Shown here: positions 35,120 to 42,682 of the stretch, piece by piece | How the letters are laid out: every line of letters starts with the position of its first letter | How positions within the stretch are numbered: position 1 is the first letter of the stretch | NCBI GenBank assembly: GCA_016209225.1 | Contig: JACQWO010000069.1 | Coordinates: forward strand, 1-64,000 | DNA: 64,000 bases | Origin: Desulfobacterales bacterium | GTDB taxonomy: Bacteria > Desulfobacterota > UBA8473 | Direction: 5' to 3' | The notes under the pieces: generated by a model | Databases searched by the model: none | What the model was told of the DNA's origin: nothing | Seen by the model: only the letters and a program-made list of their open reading frames with translations | Made by a program: the position numbers and the translations under genes

Positions 35120-35776
35120 TCACTCTTCCCCACGCAGCTTTTCAAGCCCTTCATTTGAACCCAGAAGAACCATGATGTCGCTGTCCTTAATTATGGAATC
35201 TCCCGTGGGGATAAGGTTCAAGCGTTCAGGAATGAGTTCCTTGATTGCGATTATCTGAACACCATACCGATTGATAAGATCGAGCTCACGCAGGGTTTTA
35301 CCCGTAAACTTCTTTGATGGAGCCAATTCTATAATACTGTAACCTTCCAGGAAAGGTAAATAGTCGAGCATGTTAGGGTTGTGTAACCTTTCAGCCAGAG
35401 AGATAGCAAGGTCCCTTTCAGGGAAGAACACCTCAGATGCGCCAATCTTCTGGAGAATGCGACCATGAGCATCACTAATAGCCTTGGCAAGTATGCGCTT
35501 GACTCCGGCATCCTTCAGATTTAGGGTAACAAGAATCGAATCACTCAAAACTGAACCGATGCAGACCACTACCGCGTCCATCTCCTTCATCCCAAGCGGT
35601 TCCAAAATCTTCCTGTTGGTGGCATCAGCTACTATGGCTTGGCTGACCCCGTCTTTGATTTCTTGAACCCGGTTGGCATCTTTGTCAATGGCAAGCACTT
35701 CATATCCTTTCTCATATAGGTGTGTCGCCAGATAATAACCGAAATTCCCTATCCCAATAATAGCAAATTGTCTCAT
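35120..35776 (-). CDS. Potassium-uptake regulatory subunit, KtrA/TrkA family
   Basis: About 218 residues. A Rossmann RCK-N domain opens with FAIIGIGNFGYYLATHLYEKGYEVLAIDKD (GxGxxG, with acidic Asp for NAD(H)/ATP ribose), followed by an RCK-C (TrkA-C) domain at about 135-215. It forms a cytoplasmic ring that gates the KtrB-like channel. The ATG at 35776 is preferred because GAGG precedes it at good spacing; an ATG four codons earlier (35788) overlaps the channel stop. Confidence 0.88.
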   Translation of the reverse strand: MRQFAIIGIGNFGYYLATHLYEKGYEVLAIDKDANRVQEIKDGVSQAIVADATNRKILEPLGMKEMDAVVVCIGSVLSDSILVTLNLKDAGVKRILAKAISDAHGRILQKIGASEVFFPERDLAISLAERLHNPNMLDYLPFLEGYSIIELAPSKKFTGKTLRELDLINRYGVQIIAIKELIPERLNLIPTGDSIIKDSDIMVLLGSNEGLEKLRGEE

Positions 35777-35784
35777 TTTTTTCC

Positions 35785-37182
35785 TCATCCTATCATGATA
35801 CTTTCCTCTGCATAGTAATAGTTAGGCACCTCGCGGCGGCTAAAAGCCATGGCAATTAACAGTGGCCCAAGACGGCCCGTAAACATAACTAAAGTGAGAA
35901 CAAGCTTGCCTGTTATACTCAGTCCCCCTGTAATTCCGGTAGAAAGTCCCACCGTGCCAAAGGCACTTACAACCTCAAAGAGGATATCCAGAAACTCTCC
36001 CCTGCTTATAGGATGAGAAACACCCCCTATCTCTGTAATCAGAAGAATTGTGGTTCCAGTGATAACCACAACTATGCTGATCATCACAACACTAATTGCC
36101 TTCCCGACGCTCTCAGCCGAGATTGTGCGATGAAACAATTGAGGTCGCTGGTGCCCCCTAAAACGGGACGTTCCCAGTACGATAAGAGACATTAAAGTTG
36201 TTGTTTTTATGCCGCCCCCGCAGGAACCAGGAGAAGCCCCAATAAACATGAGTATAATAAGGATAAAAAGGGTCCCGTTAGCCATCTCCCCGATTGGTAA
36301 AGTGTTAAAACCCGCTGTGCGAGCAGTCACAGACTGAAAAAAACCTGCAAGAAAACGGTATGGGAAAGATAGGGTTTTAAGGGTATTGTGCCATTCCATA
36401 CCGGTAATGAGGAGGCTGCCCAGGACAAGCAAAACAAAACTAGCAGAGAGTACCATCTTTGAGTGAAGACTGAGGCGAGACCACGTACGGTGTTTGAATT
36501 GGAGTCGTTGCTTCAGCTCAAATAGAACTAAAAAACCGATTCCTCCGCTTATAATCAGGAAACAGGTTACTATGTTTAACAACCAGTTCTGCTGGTATCT
36601 GGCAAAACTGTTCGGGAAGAGAGAAAAACCTGCATTACAAAAGGCGCTGATTGAGTGGAAAACCGATAAATAGAGGGAATGAAAGACCCCTCTTCCGGGA
36701 AGAAAACAGAAGAACATAATCACCAAGCCTATTGCCTCAATTACAAAAGTAAATAAGATCACATCCCGTAGAATAAAAAACAGGCCCCGGTCTTCGCTCC
36801 GGGTGAAAGAGTCCTGTATTACAATCCGTCCTGCTATAGTGGGTCGCCTGCCGACAATCAGGAGGAGCAAAGTTGAAAGCGTCATGATGCCCAGCCCTCC
36901 TATCTGAATAAGGGCAAGAACCACCACCTGCCCAGAAAGGCTGAGGACACTTCCTGTATCCACCACTACAAGACCGGTCACACAACTTGCAGAAGTAGCA
37001 GTAAACAAAGCGTCTATAAAGTTTAAACCTCCATTTGTTGACGCTGACGGCAGCATCAGCAGTGCGGTGCCGATGGAAATAAGGATAGCAAACCCAATGA
37101 TAGAGATACGCGCAGGTGATTGGAGAAGTGACTGCTGAATTCTTTTAACCGGTATTTTAAAGTGGCCTGAGAAAGCCGACAT
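35785..37182 (-). CDS. Potassium transporter, KtrB/TrkH family
   Basis: Four hundred and sixty-five residues, with four membrane-pore-membrane repeats of the superfamily of K+ transporters. Each pore keeps the filter glycine: TSASCVTGL, HSISAFCNAGF, SVTARTAGF and SAFGTVGLS. This is the Na+-dependent Ktr type rather than the larger TrkH. Works with the KtrA-like subunit encoded immediately downstream. Inner membrane. No promoter was identified in 37183-37300. Confidence 0.9.
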   Translation of the reverse strand: MSAFSGHFKIPVKRIQQSLLQSPARISIIGFAILISIGTALLMLPSASTNGGLNFIDALFTATSASCVTGLVVVDTGSVLSLSGQVVVLALIQIGGLGIMTLSTLLLLIVGRRPTIAGRIVIQDSFTRSEDRGLFFILRDVILFTFVIEAIGLVIMFFCFLPGRGVFHSLYLSVFHSISAFCNAGFSLFPNSFARYQQNWLLNIVTCFLIISGGIGFLVLFELKQRLQFKHRTWSRLSLHSKMVLSASFVLLVLGSLLITGMEWHNTLKTLSFPYRFLAGFFQSVTARTAGFNTLPIGEMANGTLFILIILMFIGASPGSCGGGIKTTTLMSLIVLGTSRFRGHQRPQLFHRTISAESVGKAISVVMISIVVVITGTTILLITEIGGVSHPISRGEFLDILFEVVSAFGTVGLSTGITGGLSITGKLVLTLVMFTGRLGPLLIAMAFSRREVPNYYYAEESIMIG

Positions 37183-37300
37183 CTACTTGCCCTTATAATC
37201 CATTGTTTCACGAGAAAAAAATCAGCAAAATAGATCAAATGTTCCGGCTATTCTGTGCTTGCGCCATTCATTCAGATAAAAACAAGTGGATTTTGCTTTA

Positions 37301-37588
37301 TCAGATATGGATTACGTTGTTTTGGGTTCCGAAGCAGTTTGCACAGACCTCATCATTTTTGGGATCATTCTCCCACTGCCAATCTACCAAAAACTTGTAC
37401 TCGTACCTTCCAGGGGAAAGCATCACGGTCTTTTTCCATATACCGCCCTCATCCTTTTTCATGGGATGGACTCTAGCATTCCACTTGTTGAAATCTCCCA
37501 ATAGAACTACTTCGTTTGCCCACGGTGATTCCCATGTGAAGGTAACCCTTTTCTTCCCTGTTTCCTTTTTCTGTTGTTTTTTTGCCAT
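37301..37588 (-). CDS. Stand-alone CBM48 glycogen-binding protein
   Basis: Ninety-five residues, nearly all one module. KKRVTFTWESPWANEVVLLGDFNKWN, PMKKDEGGIWKKTVMLSPGRYEYKFLVD and WENDPKND are the CBM48/AMPK-beta glycogen-binding signature, with aromatic residues for sugar stacking. The Lys-rich first 12 residues are unstructured. There is no catalytic domain and no signal peptide. It might direct a partner enzyme to glycogen in the cytoplasm. It stands apart from the glycogen genes, between ktrB and corA. Confidence 0.85.
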   Translation of the reverse strand: MAKKQQKKETGKKRVTFTWESPWANEVVLLGDFNKWNARVHPMKKDEGGIWKKTVMLSPGRYEYKFLVDWQWENDPKNDEVCANCFGTQNNVIHI

Positions 37589-37619
37589 TTTTCTCCCTTC
37601 CCTTCATCATTAAAAATTC

Positions 37620-37742
37620 GTAACTACTCAGGCACAAAGTGGCAAAGGCACATAGGCACAAAGCGGAGCGAGGTCGTTTCGTTGTTTTTTCCTACTTTGT
37701 GCCTTTGGTGCTCTGTGCCTCTGCGCCTACCTGAGTAGTCAC
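37620..37742. mobile_element. MITE-like element with TIRs and 8-bp direct repeats
   Basis: The left end gtaactactcagg (37620-37632) and right end cctgagtagtcac (37730-37742) are inverted repeats with one mismatch. The element is flanked exactly by aaaaattc at 37612-37619 and 37743-37750, a perfect 8-bp direct repeat as left by transposition. The 97-base interior is an imperfect hairpin of word repeats (ggcacaaag, ggcacatag) and has no frame. Non-autonomous; no transposase is visible in the window. Confidence 0.8.
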
Positions 37743-37771
37743 AAAAATTCAAGCTTGTCTAACCGAGCACT

Positions 37772-38836
37772 TTAAAGCCACTTTTTTCTCTTAAAATAGA
37801 TTACCATTACAACTCCTACAGTTACCATGGCTATCCATACGGCTGGATAGGCCCAATGCAGTTCAAGCTCCGGCATGTATTTAAAGTTCATTCCGTAGAC
37901 ACCTGCCATGAAGGTCAAAGGGATGAATATGGTAGCAATAATAGTTAAAACCTTCATAACCTCGTTCATTTTATTGCTGATACTGGAAAGATAGACATCG
38001 AGCATCCCGGAAACCATGTCCCTGAACGTTTCTATTGTATCCATAACCTGGATTGTATGATCATAGACATCTCTAAGAAATATCCCGGTGGATTGTTTGA
38101 TTAAGCCCGACTCCCCCCGCTCTAAGACATTGATGACCTCTCTCAATGGCCATACCGACCTGCGGAAAAATATCATCTCTCTCTTTAAATGGTGGATACT
38201 CTGCAGGGTTTCTGGCACAGGATTGGTTACCAGATCCTCTTCCAATGATTCTATCCTATCACCAACGCTTTCTAATATTATAAAGTAGTGATCAACAACA
38301 GAATCCAACAAGGCATAGGCAAGGTAATCCGCCCCCATCTTTCTAATACGACCTTTTGCCTTTCTTATCCTTTCCCTTATTGAGTCGAAAACGTCTCCAG
38401 GTCTTTCCTGAAACGAAATGACAAAATTTGAACCCAATAACACGCTTATTTGTTCTGCATTTATCTCACTGCCTTCCTCGTCAATAGAAAGCATCTTTAT
38501 GACAACGAAGATGTAATCCTCAAAATCCTCCATTTTGGGACGGTGCCCTGTATTCAAAATGTCTTCCAGGATAAGGGGATGTATGTTAAAATGGATTCCA
38601 AGTCGTTCTATAACGTCAACCTCATGGAGACCATCTATGTTTACCCAGGTAACGGTCGGTGTATCTTTAAATGGGAAACATTCCTCCACTGTATTTACTT
38701 CCTGCTCTTGAAACTGTGCTTCATCGTAGTCAATAATCCTAATCCTTGTCCTGTCAGTTTTCTTTTCCCCTATATGAACGAGGGTGCCAGGGGAAAGACC
38801 AATCTTTTTTTGCCTCTTCTTAATCAGTTTAAACAT
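37772..38836 (-). CDS. corA: CorA-family Mg2+/Co2+ channel
   Basis: About 354 residues from the ATG at 38836, preceded by AAGGAA; a TTG five codons upstream opens the frame. A large N-terminal cytoplasmic alpha/beta domain and a long helical stalk end in two membrane segments. The pore signature GMN lies in YGMNFKYMPEL at about 25 residues before the last segment, and LTFMAGVYGMN is typical of CorA. Forms a pentameric inner-membrane channel for Mg2+ (also Co2+ or Ni2+). Followed by the MITE-like element. Confidence 0.93.
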   Translation of the reverse strand: MFKLIKKRQKKIGLSPGTLVHIGEKKTDRTRIRIIDYDEAQFQEQEVNTVEECFPFKDTPTVTWVNIDGLHEVDVIERLGIHFNIHPLILEDILNTGHRPKMEDFEDYIFVVIKMLSIDEEGSEINAEQISVLLGSNFVISFQERPGDVFDSIRERIRKAKGRIRKMGADYLAYALLDSVVDHYFIILESVGDRIESLEEDLVTNPVPETLQSIHHLKREMIFFRRSVWPLREVINVLERGESGLIKQSTGIFLRDVYDHTIQVMDTIETFRDMVSGMLDVYLSSISNKMNEVMKVLTIIATIFIPLTFMAGVYGMNFKYMPELELHWAYPAVWIAMVTVGVVMVIYFKRKKWL

Positions 38837-38850
38837 TATGGGTTCCTTCA

Positions 38851-38992
38851 AGTTGGTTTTATTGGTTTTATTTGTTCGGTTAGTTCTGATTAACGTTTAT
38901 TGACGTCCTCCCTTACTGACTTCCACACAACAGCGGGCTTAAGCCCGCTGTTATATGTTCAACATCAAACCAATGAAACCAATCAAACAACT
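38851..38992. repeat. Imperfect long inverted repeat with a 24-bp perfect palindrome
   Basis: The left arm agttggttttattggtttta (38851 on) and right arm near 38965-38992 are imperfect inverted copies built from the word ttggttt. The centre contains a perfect palindrome at 38929-38952 (aacagcgggctt / aagcccgctgtt). There is no T-tract on either side. Lies between pckG and corA, and may work as a weak bidirectional stop or be another repeat element. Confidence 0.55.
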
Positions 38993-39072
38993 CTATTCAC
39001 CTGCGTCCAAAAAAGAAATTCCTATACGATCCAGTCAGCAATATCCCATATAACGAATATAAGGCATTTTGA

Positions 39073-40950
39073 TCATAATTTATCTGGTGTAATATAGTCG
39101 CCGTATCTTTCCCTTGCCTTGTTCAATCTCTGCCTTTGTTCCTCCAATACTTCAAATAACTTTTTGGGTGTATCAGAAACCTTGGTTTCATAAATCTCTT
39201 TTATCCTATCAATCTTTGTCAGGTTTTCCGGAACCCTTATCATAAATTGCTTACTATAGTCTTTTTCAGTATAGTCTTTTTTGAGTACATCCTTAAACAG
39301 CCTTTTAATATCCTCATACCTGGGTATCTTACCGGTAGGTGTTTCAATGAAGCCGACTTCATCATTGACCCGCAGTTCCATCCATTTATACCAGACCCTC
39401 TTATCTGTTTTCTCATTTAAGAAGTTCCCCTCCCTATCTTTAATAAAGTAATTAACAGAAAAGATGATGGGCGGCTTTTTCAGGTCTTTGCCAAAATCCA
39501 GATTGTCTTGAATATACTTTCCTACAGGAATGGACAAAAAATCCAGATTGGACATAGGATTAAATTCTCTTACCCCTTCCTTCCCTAACGTGGCAGCCGT
39601 AGTCTCAGATTCTATTGATGCACCTTTGGCTATTATTCCATGCGCCCAGTCAAAAGATTCTTCCACCGGCACACAGGTATCCGAATCCCTGCCCCCGTAA
39701 ACTATTCCACCTACTGGAACACCTGATGGGTCATTAATCTTCGGGTCAAGATTCTTAAAGGCGTCCAAGCTAATCGTAAATCTTGCATTTGGATGGGAAC
39801 ATTGTATCTCTTTACCCTTTTCGTCTTTTTTCCCAATAAACCACTCCCCTGAATGGTTATAACCTTTGGAAGGGACATCCCCATCCTTTCCAATCCAATG
39901 TATGTGTTTATCTTCAGTAACCAGCACATTGGAAAATATGATTTCTCCAGGGCTATGAAGCCCGTTCCACTGATATGGGTCATCCTTAGAATTTACCCCC
40001 ATTATTATCCCGAACATCCCCTTTTCCACATTGACTGCCCTGACCTCTCCATCTTTTTGTCTGAGATAAGCAATATCGTCCCCCACAATTCTTTCCCCAT
40101 CCAACATGGCAGTAGAGGTCTTCCCGCAGAGGGAAGGAAACGCCCCGGTAAAATAAGTCACCCTATTTTTGGGACCGTTTATTCCAAGGACGAGCATATG
40201 CTCTGTTAACCAGCCTTCTTTTGACCCCTGTCTGATTGCCAGGCGCATAGCCAACTTTTTCAATCCAATAGTGTTGCCGCCGTACTGGGTGTTGGTGCTG
40301 TATACAATATCATCATCGATATCAATATATATTCTTCGTTTATCCAGATTTTTACACACCTTCCTTTCATCGAGTTCCCCTTGAGAATGGACAAACTTGA
40401 AGAAACGGGCTTTTGACCCCTGTCTGACAAATTCTTCATAACCTGCCCGGTAGAGGAGGAACTCACTGTGAGCCACATAACTGGAGTCGGTAAGTTGGAC
40501 ACAGGGGATGGAAAACTCGGATTTGGTCGGTCCCAAACAGAAGAAACATATGTAGAGTTCCTTGCCCTCCATAACATTTTCAAGTATCTCATGGATTTCT
40601 TTTACCCCTTCATCTCTGTCTTTTGTAATTATGGTTGGGCCAAGGTCCACGCCTCTAGGGACAAGGATATCGGTATGCTCTTTGTCCCTTCCCTGATCAT
40701 AATAACTGTCAAAATGAACGGTATGACCATCAATAGCCAGTCTGCTTTCCTCACCATTTATCATTGCCGATTCCCTTATATATTTAATATCATCCCTGGA
40801 ATCAGTACCAACAAACACCTTTCCCGGGTTACAGAGTTCAACATACTTGGCGATGAATTGATGAAGTTCCGGATTGTCAATTCTAATCAGTTTTTGGTAC
40901 CCATCTTCCCCTAATCTGGTCTTGAGCGTGTTCATAGTTTTTTTATCCAT
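39073..40950 (-). CDS. pckG: Phosphoenolpyruvate carboxykinase, GTP-dependent
   Basis: Six hundred and twenty-five residues, the normal length for the GTP class. It interconverts oxaloacetate and PEP using GTP/GDP. The P-loop with the reactive cysteine reads FPSLCGKTSTAML; other signatures are YGGNTIGLKKLAMRLAIRQG and the metal-site DIAYLRQKDG. Cytoplasmic. Together with the PFOR gene in this window it supports gluconeogenesis from acetyl-CoA/pyruvate and feeds the glycogen genes. Single gene. Confidence 0.95.
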   Translation of the reverse strand: MDKKTMNTLKTRLGEDGYQKLIRIDNPELHQFIAKYVELCNPGKVFVGTDSRDDIKYIRESAMINGEESRLAIDGHTVHFDSYYDQGRDKEHTDILVPRGVDLGPTIITKDRDEGVKEIHEILENVMEGKELYICFFCLGPTKSEFSIPCVQLTDSSYVAHSEFLLYRAGYEEFVRQGSKARFFKFVHSQGELDERKVCKNLDKRRIYIDIDDDIVYSTNTQYGGNTIGLKKLAMRLAIRQGSKEGWLTEHMLVLGINGPKNRVTYFTGAFPSLCGKTSTAMLDGERIVGDDIAYLRQKDGEVRAVNVEKGMFGIIMGVNSKDDPYQWNGLHSPGEIIFSNVLVTEDKHIHWIGKDGDVPSKGYNHSGEWFIGKKDEKGKEIQCSHPNARFTISLDAFKNLDPKINDPSGVPVGGIVYGGRDSDTCVPVEESFDWAHGIIAKGASIESETTAATLGKEGVREFNPMSNLDFLSIPVGKYIQDNLDFGKDLKKPPIIFSVNYFIKDREGNFLNEKTDKRVWYKWMELRVNDEVGFIETPTGKIPRYEDIKRLFKDVLKKDYTEKDYSKQFMIRVPENLTKIDRIKEIYETKVSDTPKKLFEVLEEQRQRLNKARERYGDYITPDKL

Positions 40951-41004
40951 TTTCTACTCCTCTCCTGACTAAAAAAGTCCATTAAAACTTGTTATTGTTT
41001 TAAT

Positions 41005-41116
41005 GTAACTATTCAAGCGAGACGCCTGTCCTACTGTGTTGTATAACCACCTACGACGCAGGACAGCCGTCTCGAATGTCTAAAATACAGGGCTTTAGAT
41101 AAAGCTGAATAGTTAC
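41005..41116. mobile_element. MITE-like element, second copy with direct repeats
   Basis: The left end gtaactattcaag (41005) and right end ctgaatagttac (41105-41116) are inverted repeats of the same family as at 37620. Flanks are gttttaat (40997-41004) and gttttaag (41117-41124), an 8-bp direct repeat with one mismatch. The interior pairs gcgagacg...cgtctcg and has no gene. It lies upstream of pckG on its 5' side. Confidence 0.75.
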
Positions 41117-41119
41117 GTT

Positions 41120-41212
41120 TTAAGGGGCTGTTGCCCAAATCCCTTTTCGCTTGTCCAAAATGTTTTTTGATGACCGCTCAAAGGAATTTCTATTTAGGCA
41201 GCAGCCCGTTAA
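41120..41212. repeat. Inverted-repeat element with TTAA ends
   Basis: Ttaaggggctgttgcccaaa (41120-41139) is mirrored by the stretch 41192-41212 with 4 mismatches in 21. The word gggctgttgcc / ggcagcagccc is at the core. It shares a TTAA at each end. It directly abuts the previous element and is a different family. No gene inside. Confidence 0.5.
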
Positions 41213-41429
41213 TGATCTTTTTATCAGAAAAGAACTCTCTTATCAATCATTTCTTTATTCTTTTCTTTTTTTCTAACCGGCACACTTCCCCTTTTTCAGG
41301 GCTACGGGTATTGGATTGCTGTGTTTTTTCCTGTTTAGCAGAAAAATTCTTTTTCCTTAGACAAAAACTTTATTATCCGGCTCCCCTTTTTAGGTTGCTC
41401 GTGGATTGTGTTTATGGTATAAAGAATAA
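41213..41429. other. Pyrimidine-rich intergenic spacer
   Basis: T/C-rich on the plus strand (cttttctttttttct and similar). No gene, terminator or promoter of quality could be seen. Separates the inverted-repeat elements from tadA. Confidence 0.4.
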
Positions 41430-41531
41430 GTAACTATTCAGGTTCAAAGTTCCGGGGTTCAAGGTTAGAGAGCGATGAAGATCGCAAGCCAACCAACCAT
41501 GAACCGTGAACCTGACGACCTGAGTAGTTAC
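41430..41531. repeat. GTAACTACTCAGG-family element ahead of tadA
   Basis: Left end gtaactattcaggttc (41430) and right end cctgagtagttac (41519-41531) are inverted repeats. The interior consists of ttcaaagttccggggttcaa and gaaccgtgaacc words that partly pair. Flanking 8-mers (aagaataa / cattaatt) do not match, so a target duplication is not preserved here. It ends 25 bases before the tadA ATG and could affect its expression. Confidence 0.65.
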
Positions 41532-41556
41532 CATTAATTCAACAATCGGCCGAAAG

Positions 41557-42045
41557 ATGGATATACATACTGAGCTTATGCAGGAGGCGCTGGCAGAAGC
41601 CAGAGAGGCAGAGAAAAAGGGGGAGGTTCCTGTTGGAGTTGTAATCATTTCCTCAAATGGAGAGTTATTGGCCAAGGCTCATAATGAATCTATTTCCCGA
41701 AATGATCCTACTGCCCATGCCGAGATTCTGGCACTGAGAAAAGCAGGCAAAAAACTGGGTAACTATCGTATATCAAACAGCACGTTTTACGTGACTATAG
41801 AACCCTGTATTATGTGTATAGGGGCGCTTATCAATGCCAGAATCCATCATCTGGTTTATGGCGCCAGAGATCCAAAGGCAGGGGCAGTAGATTCCTTATA
41901 TAATATTCCAAAAGACCCCAGGCTTAACCATAGAATGAAGGTCACTTCAGGCGTCTTGGAAAGAGAATGTCAGGATATTATCAAATCATTCTTTCGACGA
42001 CTGAGAGATAAGCAATACAAGTTAGTTGCTTCGCAACAAACTTGA
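41557..42045 (+). CDS. tadA: tRNA-specific adenosine deaminase
   Basis: One hundred and sixty-two residues. Deaminates A34 of tRNA-Arg to inosine. The zinc site HAE lies in PTAHAEILALRKAG, and the two zinc cysteines are in TIEPCIMCIGALI (PCxxC). The C-terminus KSFFRRLRDK is the family's tRNA-contact helix. No convincing Shine-Dalgarno; the upstream repeat ends near the start. Followed by tRNA-Ser, SRP RNA and dnaX on the same strand, a common arrangement. Confidence 0.94.
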   Translation: MDIHTELMQEALAEAREAEKKGEVPVGVVIISSNGELLAKAHNESISRNDPTAHAEILALRKAGKKLGNYRISNSTFYVTIEPCIMCIGALINARIHHLVYGARDPKAGAVDSLYNIPKDPRLNHRMKVTSGVLERECQDIIKSFFRRLRDKQYKLVASQQT

Positions 42046-42072
42046 GAAGTCAGAAGTCAGTAGTCAGAATGG
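42044..42072. repeat. Tandem-word repeat after tadA
   Basis: Gagaagtcagaagtcagtag and further copies of agtcag run directly from the tadA stop. Same word family as at 17273-17298 and near 52660 (minus). Confidence 0.55.
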
Positions 42073-42137
42073 AAATAATTTCAACAAGTTAAAGGTTAAA
42101 AGTTACAGGTTTATTGTACCCCATATAGTGGGGTTAC

Positions 42138-42231
42138 GGAGAGATGGCCGAGTCTGGTCGAAGGCGATTGATTCGAAATCAATTGTCCTGAGAAATCGGG
42201 ACCGGGGGTTCAAATCCCTCTCTCTCCGCCA
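42138..42231 (+). tRNA. tRNA-Ser (anticodon CGA)
   Basis: Acceptor strands ggagaga / tctctcc, discriminator g, encoded CCA at the end. The anticodon stem attga / tcaat encloses the loop ttcgaaa, so the anticodon is CGA (42174-42176). A long variable arm (gtcctgag...gggacc) and ggttcaaatcc T-arm confirm a class II tRNA-Ser. The CGA anticodon reads UCG. Confidence 0.95.
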
Positions 42232-42237
42232 TAGAAA

Positions 42238-42319
42238 CCAGTTAAGAGTGAAAAGTGATGAGTGATGAGTAATTAAAAAGATTTTTGACTGAAAACTGAC
42301 CACTGAAAACTGACCACTG
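42238..42319. repeat. Duplicated tRNA-flank and tandem words
   Basis: Cagttaagagtgaaaagtga and the next 6 bases (42239-42264) recur exactly after the second tRNA at 42428-42453. Between the tRNAs, 42288-42319 carries a tandem repeat of ctgaaaactgacca. Both follow the pattern of short 8- to 14-base words repeated side by side. Confidence 0.6.
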
Positions 42320-42327
42320 TAGTGATG

Positions 42328-42420
42328 GGAGAGATGTCCGAGCGGCTGAAGGAGCACGACTGGAAATCGTGTGTACGCCCAAAAGGTGTACCGAGGGTTC
42401 AAATCCCTCTCTCTCCGCCA
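42328..42420 (+). tRNA. tRNA-Ser (anticodon GGA)
   Basis: Acceptor strands ggagaga / tctctcc with discriminator g and encoded CCA. Anticodon stem cacga / tcgtg with loop ctggaaa; anticodon GGA at 42362-42364. Long variable arm (gtgtacgcccaaaaggtgtac). Reads UCC/UCU. Its 3' half from the T-arm on is identical to the preceding tRNA-Ser. Confidence 0.95.
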
Positions 42421-42550
42421 CAAAAATCAGTTAAGAGTGAAAAGTGATGAGTGAAAAGTGATTAGATTTAAAAAGATAGAGATGATTAGTTTGTTAGTTT
42501 GTCCTGGAAGATGAAGAAGAGATTTTTAAAGGTTGAATATAATTACAGAT

Positions 42551-42653
42551 TGATAGCTGGATCCTACGCAACTAAGGGTTACAAACCCCGTCAGGTCCGG
42601 AAGGAAGCAGCGGTAGTAATATCTTAGTGTGCCGTAGGGTAATCCAGCTATCA
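42551..42653 (+). ncRNA. ffs: Small signal recognition particle RNA (4.5S)
   Basis: Tgatagctggat (42551-42562) pairs with atccagctatca (42642-42653). The conserved apical segment gtcaggtccggaaggaagca (GGAA tetraloop region that binds Ffh) lies at 42590-42609. Length about 100. It lies just upstream of dnaX, as in many bacteria. Confidence 0.95.
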
Positions 42654-42682
42654 TAGTTCTTTAGAAACAAAAAGGTTTTTTT

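Noticed and set aside
38929-38952. 24-bp perfect palindrome taken as a terminator of pckG
   Set aside because: No T-tract follows on either strand and it is over 100 bases from the pckG stop; listed as a repeat instead.
42044-42453. Closely spaced short repeats that might be read as a CRISPR array
   Set aside because: The words are 8-26 bases, have no regular spacers of equal length, lie around tRNA genes, and no cas gene is present.
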